Shown here piece by piece: positions 9,008 through 18,472 of a DNA stretch of 64,000 nt. The stretch comes from Ruminiclostridium sp. (GTDB taxonomy: Bacteria > Bacillota > Clostridia > Oscillospirales > Ruminococcaceae), in the NCBI GenBank assembly GCA_017935365.1, contig JAGBHT010000047.1:1-64000 (forward strand). Reading direction: 5' to 3'. A program made the position numbers and the translations under genes. The notes below the pieces were generated by a model. That model saw nothing but the letters and a program-made list of their open reading frames with translations, was not told where the DNA came from and did no database searches. Within the stretch, counting starts at the first letter, position 1, and each line of letters opens with the position of its first letter.

Positions 9008-10205
9008 AAAGATCCTTCCCTTCAACTATAACGTTGTCATAAAGCGACAGATAGCCGCTCTTACCTGTGGTATCACGGACAATTACATAATCCTCGCTCG
9101 AATAGATGCGTTCGATCTTCACAAACTGTGCCTGTGTACCACTCTTGATATAGACGCCGATATTGTTGTCTTTATCAAAGTGTATCGCGGATGAAGCTAT
9201 GCGTATGCCGTTATAGCTGTCGACAAGCAGTTTGAAACGTCCCACGCGCGACGATGCAATAGTCGAGTTTAAGTCGTCTGCCGAAAATACCGCTACATAA
9301 TCATCTCCGTGCTTTTCGATGTTTTCAACCTTGGCGGTTATCTCCGACTGATCGGCACCGACAATTATCTGCACGTTTGTGTTCTCTGTAAGAACGGCGG
9401 CTTGTCCTTCGGTGAATGTTGCCGCAAGCTTCCACTTATAGTCCTCGATCATCTTGCCGATAATATTGCCCGATGCAGATGCCGTCTTCGGATCCTTTAC
9501 CGTTTCGGCGATTTCGGCAGGAGTGATCGTGTCAATATTGTCATAGGTTATCTTGCTTTCGTATCCGTCGATACTGCTTACAAAATAGCCTGTTTCTTCT
9601 GACAATATGCTTACCGGTTCGGCTGATATTCTTGATCCAAGCGTCTTTATCCTTGAGTTGAGCGACGAGATCACAGAAGAATAATCTGTTACCTTGCCCT
9701 TGACCATATCGCGCTTGCTCTGAAGATTGAGCAGTTCGTACTTTATATCGGCAACGGCAGAATATTCTCCGCTGTTTATCGCCTTGATAAGCTGGCTGTG
9801 CTTTTCGGTTATCAGCTTGTCAAACGCTTCTATCTGTGAGTTATCCGTACCTGCAAGGCTCTGTGCGTCCGTAAGGGTATCTATCCTTTTCTGCAGATTT
9901 TTGATATCCGCAGTAAGCGTGATATCCGATGCCGAGCTGTAGGTATTTGCGATCACGCTGTTCTTTCCGACCCTGGAACCGTCCTCGTGCGCATACTGAA
10001 TGATACCGTTTGTACTGCGGCTTACCGTATGCTCGTTACGGGCAAACACTCCATAGAACTCTATGGTATCCTGAGAATCGTACCTCAGAGCCACTTCTGT
10101 CCTGTATGAATGCTCAGTGCCGACAAAGAACTGGCTCACAACCGTTACAAGCAGAAAGATCGCAAGAACGATCGTTATGAGCTTAGTCGTTAACGTCCTG
10201 TCCAT
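8988..10205 (-). CDS. HlyD-like membrane-anchored protein
   Basis: A single N-terminal membrane helix (residues ~9-28) is followed by a HlyD/membrane-fusion layout: a biotinyl-lipoyl-like half (NGIIQYAHEDGSRVGKNSVIA), a coiled-coil hairpin (~95-190) with heptad-like KNLQKRIDTL, a return strand with EETGYFVSSIDGYE, and C-terminal beta-rich segments. The family usually bridges an inner-membrane transporter to the exterior, but no transporter gene adjoins it here. A gene of this kind precedes yggS-sepF in several Ruminococcaceae, so a role in the envelope or in division is possible. It follows hfq by six bases. Confidence 0.7.
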   Translation of the reverse strand: MDRTLTTKLITIVLAIFLLVTVVSQFFVGTEHSYRTEVALRYDSQDTIEFYGVFARNEHTVSRSTNGIIQYAHEDGSRVGKNSVIANTYSSASDITLTADIKNLQKRIDTLTDAQSLAGTDNSQIEAFDKLITEKHSQLIKAINSGEYSAVADIKYELLNLQSKRDMVKGKVTDYSSVISSLNSRIKTLGSRISAEPVSILSEETGYFVSSIDGYESKITYDNIDTITPAEIAETVKDPKTASASGNIIGKMIEDYKWKLAATFTEGQAAVLTENTNVQIIVGADQSEITAKVENIEKHGDDYVAVFSADDLNSTIASSRVGRFKLLVDSYNGIRIASSAIHFDKDNNIGVYIKSGTQAQFVKIERIYSSEDYVIVRDTTGKSGYLSLYDNVIVEGKDLYDGKNL

Positions 10206-10211
10206 ATGACC

Positions 10212-10469
10212 TTATTCTTTTACTTCGTCGCCGTCTGCCTTGTCAAACGCGTCAAGGATCGATACGGCTCTGAGAGGTGTTATTGTGGAGATAGCGTGCT
10301 TATATATCAGGTTCTGCTTTCCGTCTGTATCAAGGATAACCGTGTAGTTGTCAAAACCTCTTACAAGTCCCTTGAACTGAAAGCCGTTTGTGATGTAGAT
10401 AGTTACAGGTATCTTCTCTTTTCTTGCCTGATTTAAAAATACGTCCTGTAAATTGAGTTCCTTTGCCAT
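10212..10469 (-). CDS. hfq: RNA chaperone Hfq
   Basis: The 85-residue protein has the Sm1 motif ([20 protein letters not shown], then [15 protein letters not shown]) and the Sm2 motif ([12 protein letters not shown]), where YKHA is the Hfq form of the usual Y-K-H. The C-terminal tail is short and acidic, as in Firmicutes. Hfq forms hexamers that bind small RNAs and mRNAs. It lies directly downstream of miaA, a nearly universal arrangement. A 176-base gap separates it from miaA; the transcribed strand there has a perfect TCCGCC/GGCGGA palindrome shortly before the ribosome site. Confidence 0.95.
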   Translation of the reverse strand: MAKELNLQDVFLNQARKEKIPVTIYITNGFQFKGLVRGFDNYTVILDTDGKQNLIYKHAISTITPLRAVSILDAFDKADGDEVKE

Positions 10470-10484
10470 TTTGATTACGTCCTT

Positions 10485-10508
10485 TCTTTTCTCCGCCGCG
10501 GCGGAACA
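10485..10508 (-). promoter_or_regulatory. Palindromic hairpin in the hfq leader
   Basis: In the hfq leader (miaA-hfq gap 10470-10645) the sequence TCCGCCGCGGCGGA is a perfect palindrome lying a short distance upstream of the AAAGGA ribosome site of hfq. An AT-rich stretch with a possible -10 TACAAT lies farther upstream. The hairpin may tune hfq translation or mRNA stability; this is inference. Confidence 0.4.
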
Positions 10509-10645
10509 TAAAATAAAATAAAATCATAACTGTTTTTGTGATAAATCACAGCTACAGATAGCTTAACTTATATTGTATCACATATTGATGGAAAATTCCA
10601 TAGCTTTATGATAGTTTGATAAGATTTTTTCGACAGGAGGATGGG

Positions 10646-11590
10646 TCACTTGCTCTGATTTCTTACAAAGCACACATAATCAACCGCTTCATCAACTATC
10701 TGCGAAAAGTTCTTTTCTCCGTCAGCCTTGATATAATGGATTCTTTCGTCACGGCGGAACCATGTAAGCTGACGCTTTGCATATTTTCTGGTTTCCTGCT
10801 TCAGCCGCTCGACGCAAGGTGAAAGAGAGCTTTCGCCTTTAAGATACGGCATAAGCTCCTTATAGCCTATCGCCTGTGCCGCAGTGGGATAATCAGACTG
10901 TTTCATAAACTGCCTTGCCTCGTCTATAAGCCCTTCGGCAAGCATTATGTCAACACGTCTGTTTATGCGGTCGTACAATGTTTCCCTGTCATAGTCAAGC
11001 TGTATCATACACGGAATGTACGGCGACGGCGAAAGCTTTGAAAGCCGCTGTTGTTCGCTCATTGTCTTACCCGTGGTCTTGTAGACTTCAAGCGCCCTTA
11101 TTATCCTGTTGAGATTGTTTTCGTGAAGTTTTGCCGCTGTTTCCGGATCAATTTCACGGAGCATTCCGAGCAGATATCCGTTGCCCTTTTCCTGCGCCAG
11201 TGTGCGCAGTTCATCACGATATTCATAATCGCTCTCGGTTTCCTCAAAGTTCAGGTTATCGATAAGCGAATTTATATACAGCCCCGTACCGCCGGTTATT
11301 ATCGGGAGCTTTCCTCTTGCCGCTATCTCGGCTATCCTGTCATGCGCCATTTTGACATAATCGGCAACCGAAAAGCTGTCGTGCGGGTCGAGAAAATCCA
11401 TAAGGTAGTGCGGTATGCCCTGCTTTTCCTCTTCGGTAGGCTTTGCGGTGGCTATATCCATGCCCTTGTATATCTGCATGGAATCGGCTGATATTATCTC
11501 TCCGGAAAGCCGCTTTGCAAGCTCAACCGAAAGGGCTGTCTTGCCGGAAGCGGTAGGTCCGCATACCACTACGATAAACTGTTTATCCAT
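10646..11590 (-). CDS. miaA: tRNA dimethylallyltransferase MiaA
   Basis: MiaA adds a dimethylallyl group to A37 of tRNAs reading UNN codons. It has a P-loop GPTASGKTALSVELAKRL, the SADSMQIYKGMDIATAKP substrate motif, GGTGLYINSLID and a C-terminal TWFRRDERI. Length (314 aa) is normal. Its product is the substrate of MiaB, encoded at the head of the same gene series (16833-18242). The ATG is three bases after mutL, and its AGGAG site lies within the end of mutL. Confidence 0.96.
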   Translation of the reverse strand: MDKQFIVVVCGPTASGKTALSVELAKRLSGEIISADSMQIYKGMDIATAKPTEEEKQGIPHYLMDFLDPHDSFSVADYVKMAHDRIAEIAARGKLPIITGGTGLYINSLIDNLNFEETESDYEYRDELRTLAQEKGNGYLLGMLREIDPETAAKLHENNLNRIIRALEVYKTTGKTMSEQQRLSKLSPSPYIPCMIQLDYDRETLYDRINRRVDIMLAEGLIDEARQFMKQSDYPTAAQAIGYKELMPYLKGESSLSPCVERLKQETRKYAKRQLTWFRRDERIHYIKADGEKNFSQIVDEAVDYVCFVRNQSK

Positions 11591-11593
11591 AAC

Positions 11594-13663
11594 TCAACTC
11601 CTGTTGAAGAAGTGTTCTATCTTGTATTTTGAAAGCGATGTCATAACCGGTCTGCCGTGCGGACAGAAGCGGATAGTCTTATCGTTCAGCACTCTCTGCG
11701 CAAGCGCCTGCAATTCAAGAATATCCGTGTCGTCATGCGCCTTTATCGCCGATTTGCAAGCCATCGTATGAAGCATATCGTCAAACAGCGCGCCCTTTTG
11801 GTCGGTGGCTGTATTCATAAGTCTTTGTGCAACATCGGCTACAATTTCCTGCGGTGAGCATTTCACAACGGACGGCATTGCGGTTATCTGCACCGTGCAG
11901 TCGTCACAGAAGACAAGCTCGATACCGCTTTTCTCAACGTATTCGTAATACTCGTGCAGAGCCTCATATTCGGCAGGCGAAAGCTTAAGCTCTGTCTTGT
12001 CGATAAGAAGCTGTGAAGTGGTGATAAACTCCTCTTTCAGCTTTTCAAACCTTATGCGCTCGTGTGCGGCGTGCTTGTCGATTATAATAAGCTCTTCGCC
12101 TACCTCGCACAGTATATAGGTCTTTAAAAATTCGCCTATTACACGGACGTTTATTCTTTCGGGTTCGGGCTGAGCTATTTTCTCAACCGTCACCGGCTTT
12201 GCGTTTATAAATCTGAAGCCGTCATCCTTTATGGGAGGAACTTCGGGCAATGGCATATCATCGGTATTTTCCGCATGGATACTGCCTATATCATCATCGT
12301 CCACCGCCACTACGACCTTGCCGCTTAAAGCCGTGAACGCAGGAGCTGTCGGCGGCTCTTCAGGAAGCGGTATATCATCGGACTTGTCCGTACTCATTTC
12401 TGCGGGTTTTGTGATATATTCCGAATGACTGCTGTGCAGTGAAACCGGCTTTATCGGGTTTTCACCGTATATCTTTTCAGCCTTTACAGGCTCCTGCATT
12501 TCTTCGAGTTTTGCCGTTTCCACCGGGTACTCGTTGTTCACCAGCGGAAGCGTTACGGGGATATGTTCGAGCGTCTGCTGTTCACGCTTTATTATTTCGG
12601 GATTACGCTTGAAATAATCGTTTGCGTTGTCGTATTTTTTCGGCTTTTCAAGCTCTATCTGCCGTCTGTCGTCCGACGCGTTTACCAGTGAGTTCTTCAC
12701 CGCAAAATACACCGCGTCGAATACCGGCTTTTCATACGCAAAGCGTATCTCGGTCTTTGCAGGGTGTACGTTTACATCGACAGAATCGGGAGAAAGCGTT
12801 ATATCCAGTATGCAGGCAGGAAATTTTCCGACCATCATACTGTTTCGATAAGCTTCTTCGAGCGCCGCCATACAGGTGGTGCTTTTAATGTATCTTGTGT
12901 TGACAAAAAATGTCTGCATACTTCTGCTGTTACGGCAGAAAAGCGGCGATGAAGCGTAGCCGCTGACATCGATTCCGTTCAGTGAAAAGTCGACCGGGAT
13001 AAGGCTGTCGGCAAACTGTCTGCCGAATACCGCCTTTGCCGCCGACAAGAGCGAACCGTCGCCCGCTGTCATTCTCACGCTCTTGTTATCTCTTATAAAT
13101 CTGAAAGAAATATCGGGGTGGGACAGTGCAAGCCTGTCTACCGTTGCCGAAATGAAATTACCCTCGGATATGTCTTTTTTGAGGAATTTCAGTCGTGCGG
13201 GCGTGTTGTAGAAAAGGTCCTTTATAACGATCGTTGTTCCCACAGGGCAACCGCAGGATTCGTGTTCTTTTTCCTCACTGCCCTCTATAACATAACGTCC
13301 GCCGAGTTCGTCCTCCGCTCTGCGCGACATCATCTCTATTTTAGCTACTGCCGCAACGGACGCCAACGCTTCACCGCGGAAGCCCATTGTCATTATGCCC
13401 GTAAGGTCGTCGCCTGTGCGTATCTTGCTTGTGGCATGGCGCAGAAAGGCTGTCGGCATCTGCTCATATGCTATGCCGCAACCGTCATCCGTTATACGCA
13501 TATAGCTGATACCGCCGTGTTTTATCTCAACGGTGATATGCCGTGCGCCTGCGTCTATTGAATTTTCCACAAGTTCCTTTATTACGGAGGATGGGCGTTC
13601 GATGACCTCGCCTGCCGCAATAAGTTCCGCTACGCTTTTATCAAGCAGTCTTATCTCGGGCAT
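11594..13663 (-). CDS. mutL: DNA mismatch repair protein MutL
   Basis: The N-terminal GHKL ATPase has VIERPSSVIKELVENSIDAGA, DDGCGI and GFRGEALASVAAVA. A long Pro/Glu-rich linker covers ~340-500. The C-terminal dimerisation/endonuclease domain carries DKHAAHERIRFE, matching the DQHA(x)2E(x)4E endonuclease motif apart from Lys for Gln, plus ACKSAIKAHD and CPHGRPVM. This is therefore likely a nicking MutL of the Firmicute type, which works without MutH. Length is 689 aa. It follows mutS by 23 bases. Confidence 0.96.
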   Translation of the reverse strand: MPEIRLLDKSVAELIAAGEVIERPSSVIKELVENSIDAGARHITVEIKHGGISYMRITDDGCGIAYEQMPTAFLRHATSKIRTGDDLTGIMTMGFRGEALASVAAVAKIEMMSRRAEDELGGRYVIEGSEEKEHESCGCPVGTTIVIKDLFYNTPARLKFLKKDISEGNFISATVDRLALSHPDISFRFIRDNKSVRMTAGDGSLLSAAKAVFGRQFADSLIPVDFSLNGIDVSGYASSPLFCRNSRSMQTFFVNTRYIKSTTCMAALEEAYRNSMMVGKFPACILDITLSPDSVDVNVHPAKTEIRFAYEKPVFDAVYFAVKNSLVNASDDRRQIELEKPKKYDNANDYFKRNPEIIKREQQTLEHIPVTLPLVNNEYPVETAKLEEMQEPVKAEKIYGENPIKPVSLHSSHSEYITKPAEMSTDKSDDIPLPEEPPTAPAFTALSGKVVVAVDDDDIGSIHAENTDDMPLPEVPPIKDDGFRFINAKPVTVEKIAQPEPERINVRVIGEFLKTYILCEVGEELIIIDKHAAHERIRFEKLKEEFITTSQLLIDKTELKLSPAEYEALHEYYEYVEKSGIELVFCDDCTVQITAMPSVVKCSPQEIVADVAQRLMNTATDQKGALFDDMLHTMACKSAIKAHDDTDILELQALAQRVLNDKTIRFCPHGRPVMTSLSKYKIEHFFNRS

Positions 13664-13686
13664 TGATTTTCCTTTTCTTTATAACA

Positions 13687-16299
13687 TTATAACATTGCTT
13701 TGAGTTCTTCGAGCTTTGCGTAAGCCTCTCTCGGCGTCATATCGTCAAGGTCGAGATTTTTTATCTCGGTGATAACATTCTGTCTGCCTGTAGCCTCAAA
13801 GTCTATCTGGCTTTCGGATTCTTCCTCGGCTCTCAGTTCAAGCTCACGCTGTATTTTCGGTGCTTTTTCAAGCTCGGCTAAAAGCTGCTTTGCTCTGTCG
13901 GTGACTTTTTTCGGAAGTCCCGCAAGACGTGCGACCTCTATACCGTAACTGTCGTCCGTTCCGCCCTCGACTATCTTGTGCAGGAACTTTATATCCTCGC
14001 CGCTACGCTTTACCTTTACGCTGTAGTTACGCACGCCCTCAAGCTCGTTTTCAAGCGAAATAAGCTCGTGATAATGCGTTGCGAAAAGCGTTTTACAACC
14101 GATAGCCTTTGAGCTTATGTACTCGGCTACCGCCTTTGCTATCGATACGCCGTCATAGGTCGATGTACCTCTGCCTATCTCGTCAAGGATAACGAGTGAA
14201 TTTTTAGTTGCTTCGTTAAGGATAGTCGCTACCTCGGTCATTTCAACCATAAAGGTCGACTGTCCGGCGGATAAGTCATCGCTTGCGCCGACACGGGTGA
14301 ATATCCTGTCAACAACGCCGAGCCTTGCATAGCTTGCTGGGACAAAACAGCCTATCTGCGCCATAAGGACGATCATGGCTACCTGCCGCATAAATGTCGA
14401 CTTACCCGACATATTCGGTCCTGTGATTATCATCAGGCGGTTATTCTTTACATCAAGATAAACGTCGTTCGGGGTGAACAATATCTCATTCACCATCTTC
14501 TCGACAACGGGGTGTCTTCCGTCCTTGATCTCTATTACGCTGTCGTTTGCCATCATAGGACGGCAATAGTTGTTTTCTATTGATACCACGGCATAACTGC
14601 ACAGTACGTCAAGCGCCGCAACAGATTCGGCTGTCTGCTGTATAAGGTCGAGCCGCTGTGCGATAAACTCACGCACTTCGGCAAATATTGCCGCTTCAAG
14701 CGCAAGTATCTTGTCGTTTGCGCCGAGTATCTCGTTTTCTATCTTCTTAAGCTCATCGGTGATATATCTCTCGCCGTTTGTGAGCGTCTGTTTTCTTACA
14801 TATCTGTCGGGTACCATTGACACATTGCCCTTTGATACCTCGATATAATAACCGAACACACGGTTATAGCCGACACGCAGGTTCTTTATGCCTGTGGCTT
14901 CTTTTTCCTGCTGTTCTATCTGTGAAAGCAAGTCCTTGCCGCCGCCCGTGATATTTCTCAGACGGTCAAGCTCTTCGTTGAACCCGCTCTTTATATATCC
15001 GCCGTCTTTCATAAGTGCGGGCGGTTCGTCCGCGATCGCTCTTTCTACTAAATCTGCGATATCGTCAAGCGGACTTATCTTCCTGTCAAGGCTCTTTGTC
15101 AGCTGTGTGCTTATCTGCGACAGGTCGCTTTTCAGCTGTGGGAGTATCTTGCAAGTAGCGCCCAGTGCCTTAACATCCTTTGCGTTTGCCGCCTTGTAGA
15201 TAATTCTTGTCATAAGACGTTCAAGGTCATAGACTTTTGCAAGGTCGGTCTTTATATCGTACAGCGCCGCGGAATTGTTGATGAGCGCTTCAACAGCGTC
15301 ATGTCTGCGTATGATAGCCGCCGTGTCTGTAAGCGGCTGTTCTATGCACTGCCTTAACTTTCTTCTTCCCATTGAGGTGTCTGTCTTGTCAAGTACCCAC
15401 AGCAGTGAGCCTTTCTTTTCTCCGCTCCTCATGGTTGAAGTCAGTTCGAGGTTTCTTCTTGTGGCAAGTCCCAGTTGCATAAACTCGCCGCTGCTGTGTA
15501 CATTCAGCTTTACGAAACGTTTTGCTCCGCTTCTTTGTGCCTTATACAAATAGCGCAGCAAAGCGCATAAAGCTCTTAATGCGTTGTCCTTTCCGGCAAG
15601 GCCTATTTCGTCTGCCGTACCGCCGAACTGTGCGATAATTTCAGATACGTCGTCTATCGAAAAATCCTCGTCGTCAAGCTGTTCAGCCGAGCATTTTCCG
15701 TAACGGTTTCTTATAAAAGTATATGCCTGCTTGCGGTTTAAAAACTCCGCATTGAACAGAAGTTCAACCGGGGTGTACTGTGAAAACTGTGCTATTATAT
15801 CCTCGTCGGTCTTGTTTGATCGCGCTTTTTCAACTGCGTGTACTTCACCCGTTGATATATCGGCAAATACCATACCTGTGCCGTTTTCTCCGACATAGAT
15901 ACAGGAAATATAATTATTCGCGCCGTCCTCAAGCATTGACGCTTCTATTACAGTACCTGCGCTTACAAGCCTTACTATATCACGTTCTACAAGTCCCTTT
16001 GATAATGCGGGATCAGTGGTCTGCTCACAGATAGCCACCTTGAAGCCTTTATCTATCAGTTTCTTTATGTAACCCTCGGCGGAATGATGCGGTACGCCGC
16101 ACATAGGCGTACCTGCTCTTGATGTAAGCGTCAGTTCAAGCTCCTTTGACGCTACCATTGCGTCCTCGTTGAACATTTCATAGAAATCGCCCAGACGGTA
16201 GAATAATATATAATCCTTGTAATTTGCCTTGATCTCAACGTACTGCTGCATCATAGGCGTGAGCTTTTCACCGCTTTTTTCAGCTTTCAAGAGTTTCAT
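13687..16299 (-). CDS. mutS: DNA mismatch repair protein MutS
   Basis: MutS recognises mismatches as a dimer. The mismatch-reading Phe-x-Glu lies in YRLGDFYEMF near the N-terminus; the ATPase has Walker A GPNMSGKSTFMRQVA, Walker B LVILDEIGRGTSTYDG and FATHYHEL. Length is ~870 aa. The GAAAGGA site directly abuts the ATG at 16299 with no spacer, whereas a TTG nine bases further (16290) has ideal spacing; initiation at the TTG (MKAEKSGEK) is plausible. mutL follows by 23 bases. Confidence 0.96.
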   Translation of the reverse strand: MKLLKAEKSGEKLTPMMQQYVEIKANYKDYILFYRLGDFYEMFNEDAMVASKELELTLTSRAGTPMCGVPHHSAEGYIKKLIDKGFKVAICEQTTDPALSKGLVERDIVRLVSAGTVIEASMLEDGANNYISCIYVGENGTGMVFADISTGEVHAVEKARSNKTDEDIIAQFSQYTPVELLFNAEFLNRKQAYTFIRNRYGKCSAEQLDDEDFSIDDVSEIIAQFGGTADEIGLAGKDNALRALCALLRYLYKAQRSGAKRFVKLNVHSSGEFMQLGLATRRNLELTSTMRSGEKKGSLLWVLDKTDTSMGRRKLRQCIEQPLTDTAAIIRRHDAVEALINNSAALYDIKTDLAKVYDLERLMTRIIYKAANAKDVKALGATCKILPQLKSDLSQISTQLTKSLDRKISPLDDIADLVERAIADEPPALMKDGGYIKSGFNEELDRLRNITGGGKDLLSQIEQQEKEATGIKNLRVGYNRVFGYYIEVSKGNVSMVPDRYVRKQTLTNGERYITDELKKIENEILGANDKILALEAAIFAEVREFIAQRLDLIQQTAESVAALDVLCSYAVVSIENNYCRPMMANDSVIEIKDGRHPVVEKMVNEILFTPNDVYLDVKNNRLMIITGPNMSGKSTFMRQVAMIVLMAQIGCFVPASYARLGVVDRIFTRVGASDDLSAGQSTFMVEMTEVATILNEATKNSLVILDEIGRGTSTYDGVSIAKAVAEYISSKAIGCKTLFATHYHELISLENELEGVRNYSVKVKRSGEDIKFLHKIVEGGTDDSYGIEVARLAGLPKKVTDRAKQLLAELEKAPKIQRELELRAEEESESQIDFEATGRQNVITEIKNLDLDDMTPREAYAKLEELKAML

Positions 16300-16339
16300 T
16301 CCTTTCGGGTCTATTGATTGATTTTACAGCGCCGTACTA

Positions 16340-16753
16340 TTAGTGGCATCCGCCGCAGGTTGAGCATGAACCTGAGCAACCGCCTGTCTGTACCTCGCAG
16401 GTATCGGGATCTTCGCCGTCACAGCAAAGTGCGATAATGCCGTTTACTTCCTGTAAAAGCTTGTCCATATCAGCCTTTGCGATAGTGAAATCAGCCATAT
16501 GCTCGTTCTGCATTACGAGAGTGTATAATCTCTGCATTTCCTTGTTCTGTGTGTCGAGCTTTTCCTTGTTCTGCTCTTCCTTTGACTTGCTCATTTCGAG
16601 TGCAACGTTCTGACGTGCAAGGTTGAATTCACCGATAAGCTCCTGAAGCTCCATATCAGCGTCATTTGCCTTCATCGCCTCGTTATAACGTACATAACGC
16701 TCATCTGCCTGTATAGCCTTGCCGAGCTCTCTTGCTGCTTTGATTGCGTCCAT
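16340..16753 (-). CDS. YlbF/YmcA (RicA-like) protein with Cys-rich tail
   Basis: The start is MDAIKAARELG (16753), with AAAGGA upstream. Residues 1-105 form the helical YlbF/YmcA domain (DUF964). In B. subtilis, YmcA (RicA) with RicF and RicT forms a complex that binds Fe-S clusters and supports mRNA processing, and ymcA adjoins the miaB-like ymcB, as here. The tail (~109-137) has seven Cys (ALCCDGEDPDTC, GGCSGSC, TCGGC) and ends in Cys-His, so it probably binds metal or an Fe-S cluster. MiaB, itself an Fe-S enzyme, is immediately upstream. Confidence 0.85.
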   Translation of the reverse strand: MDAIKAARELGKAIQADERYVRYNEAMKANDADMELQELIGEFNLARQNVALEMSKSKEEQNKEKLDTQNKEMQRLYTLVMQNEHMADFTIAKADMDKLLQEVNGIIALCCDGEDPDTCEVQTGGCSGSCSTCGGCH

Positions 16754-16832
16754 TGTTTTTTTCCTTTCTTTCCGCTTTTTGCGGCTGTTAAAATATATAT
16801 CTGACGGGTTATCCCGACCGATTGCAGAAATT

Positions 16833-18242
16833 TCAGTCATTAACACTTACAAGCTCGCCTGTGACTGCCCAGGGCAGAGCCTTTCTGATCTTTACCGTGA
16901 CGTACTTTCCGACCATATCCTTGGTGCCGTTGAAATCAACTATCACGCCGTGGCGTGAATGACCTGTCATAAGTCCGTCAGCCGTTCTGCCGATACCCTC
17001 GCACAGAACCTCGACCTCATCTCCGACAAAACGTTCATAAGCCTTTTCGCCGATAGAATTCTGTACCTCAAGAAGCTCCCTGAACCACTTGCCCTTTTCC
17101 TCGTCGCTTATGGGATCGGGCATAGCCGCCGCCTTTGTTCCCTCACGCTTGCTATAGATGAATGTATACGCAGAGTCATAGCGCACCTTCTTCATAAGCT
17201 CGACCGTGCCGAGAAAATCCTCATAAGTTTCTCCGGGGAAACCGACTATTATATCTGTAGTAAGCGCTACTTTCGGTATGCGCTTTTTTGCATATTCTAT
17301 AAGCTCCAGATAATGCGCCGTATCATAGTGACGGTTCATTTCTTTCAGTATTCTGTCGCTTCCGCACTGCACGGGCAGGTGCAGATGATATGATATATGC
17401 CTGCTGTCCGCTATCGTGTCTATAAGCTCGTGTGTGCAGTCTTTTGGGTGTGAAGTCATAAAGCTGAGCTTATATTTTCCGGGTATCTTATCAAGCTCGG
17501 CAAGTAACTTTGCAAAGCCGAAATCATATTCCTTGCCGTATGAATTTACGTTCTGTCCGAGAAGTAGTATTTCCTTATATCCGTCGTTTATAAGACCTCT
17601 GACCTCGGCTATGACTTCTTCCGGTCTGCGTGAACGCTCCCTGCCTCTTACAAACGGAACTATGCAGTATGTGCAGAAGTTGTTGCAACCGTACATTATC
17701 GGCACGCTTGCCTTGACCTTGCTTTCTCTTATTACGGGAAGTCCCTCGGCTATAACACCGTCACTTTCGGGGATCGAAAGCGTCCTGCGGTTCTCGCTGA
17801 GCTTTTCATATATCATCTGCGGTAATGTGTGCATAACGTGCGTACCGAAAATGATATCGACCTGAGGGAACGATTTTCTCATTCTCTGAGCAATATGTTC
17901 CTGCTGTACCATACAGCCGCCGACAGCTATTATCAGATTCCTGTTTTTCTCTTTAAGCTTTTTGAGCGCGCCGATATTGCCGAAAACTCTGTCCTCGGCA
18001 TTTTCTCTTACAGCGCAGGTGTTGAAAAGGATAAGATCCGCAAATGCGGTTTCGGGCGTAAAGCCATAACCCATCTGTGCAAGCATACCCTTTATTTTTT
18101 CTCCGTCGCTTACATTCTGCTGACAGCCGAAGCTGTGAACGTGCGCCAGCGGCATCTGCTCACGCTTTGCATTTATCGCTTTTACTTTTTCTATATATTC
18201 CTGCTGAACAAGCAGTTCTTCCTTGTTTATCTCTTTAGTCAA
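16833..18242 (-). CDS. miaB: tRNA-2-methylthio-N6-isopentenyladenosine synthase MiaB
   Basis: MiaB is a radical-SAM methylthiotransferase acting on i6A37 tRNA. It has an N-terminal UPF0004 cluster domain (HVHSFGCQQNVSDGE and GGCMVQ), the radical-SAM CNNFCTYCIVP (CxxxCxxC) followed by VRGRERSRR, and a C-terminal TRAM domain (~410-470). Start choice: a TTG at 18266 has no ribosome site, while a TTG at 18242 has GGAG seven bases upstream, so I use 18242. On the minus strand, an extended -10 (TGGTATACT, 18270-18278) lies just upstream. It is the first gene of the long minus-strand series. Confidence 0.94.
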   Translation of the reverse strand: MTKEINKEELLVQQEYIEKVKAINAKREQMPLAHVHSFGCQQNVSDGEKIKGMLAQMGYGFTPETAFADLILFNTCAVRENAEDRVFGNIGALKKLKEKNRNLIIAVGGCMVQQEHIAQRMRKSFPQVDIIFGTHVMHTLPQMIYEKLSENRRTLSIPESDGVIAEGLPVIRESKVKASVPIMYGCNNFCTYCIVPFVRGRERSRRPEEVIAEVRGLINDGYKEILLLGQNVNSYGKEYDFGFAKLLAELDKIPGKYKLSFMTSHPKDCTHELIDTIADSRHISYHLHLPVQCGSDRILKEMNRHYDTAHYLELIEYAKKRIPKVALTTDIIVGFPGETYEDFLGTVELMKKVRYDSAYTFIYSKREGTKAAAMPDPISDEEKGKWFRELLEVQNSIGEKAYERFVGDEVEVLCEGIGRTADGLMTGHSRHGVIVDFNGTKDMVGKYVTVKIRKALPWAVTGELVSVND

Positions 18243-18289
18243 GCTGTTTCTCCGTTCTTTATTCAAAGATAGTATACCATAGTAGATTA

Positions 18290-18342
18290 TAACATTATTT
18301 TAATCCGCCGTCAAGGCAAAACGGCGGATTAAAATAATGTTA
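18290..18342. repeat. Perfect 22-bp inverted repeat (long hairpin)
   Basis: Bases 18290-18311 and 18321-18342 are perfect reverse complements around a 9-base loop. It sits between the miaB promoter and the first toxin locus. The inner part GCCGTCAAGGCA and the adjoining AACGTTCTCG recur near 52594-52702, so this belongs to a repeat family linked with the toxin loci. It could act as a bidirectional terminator or as a cruciform/MITE remnant. Confidence 0.75.
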
Positions 18343-18361
18343 GAACGTTCTCGAAGCTTAT

Positions 18362-18472
18362 TTGACAAACACAAACCTTGCATGATATAATTTATTTTGA
18401 GGGAAACCTTGGACGTCAGGCGGTCAATTCATCTCCCGTAAGTGCCAAAGCACTTTGAAAGGAGGTGAAGCT
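18362..18472 (+). promoter_or_regulatory. Promoter and structured 5' UTR of toxin-like copy 1
   Basis: Consensus TTGACA (18362-18367) and TATAAT (18386-18391) are 18 bases apart. The transcript probably begins near GAGGGAAAC (18399), which is complementary to GTTTCCCTC at 18634-18642, so the two RNA ends can pair. CTCCC (18433-18437) can pair with the ribosome site AGGAGG or with GGGAG near the 3' end. A small hairpin AAGTGC/GCACTT lies immediately before the ribosome site. Confidence 0.7.
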
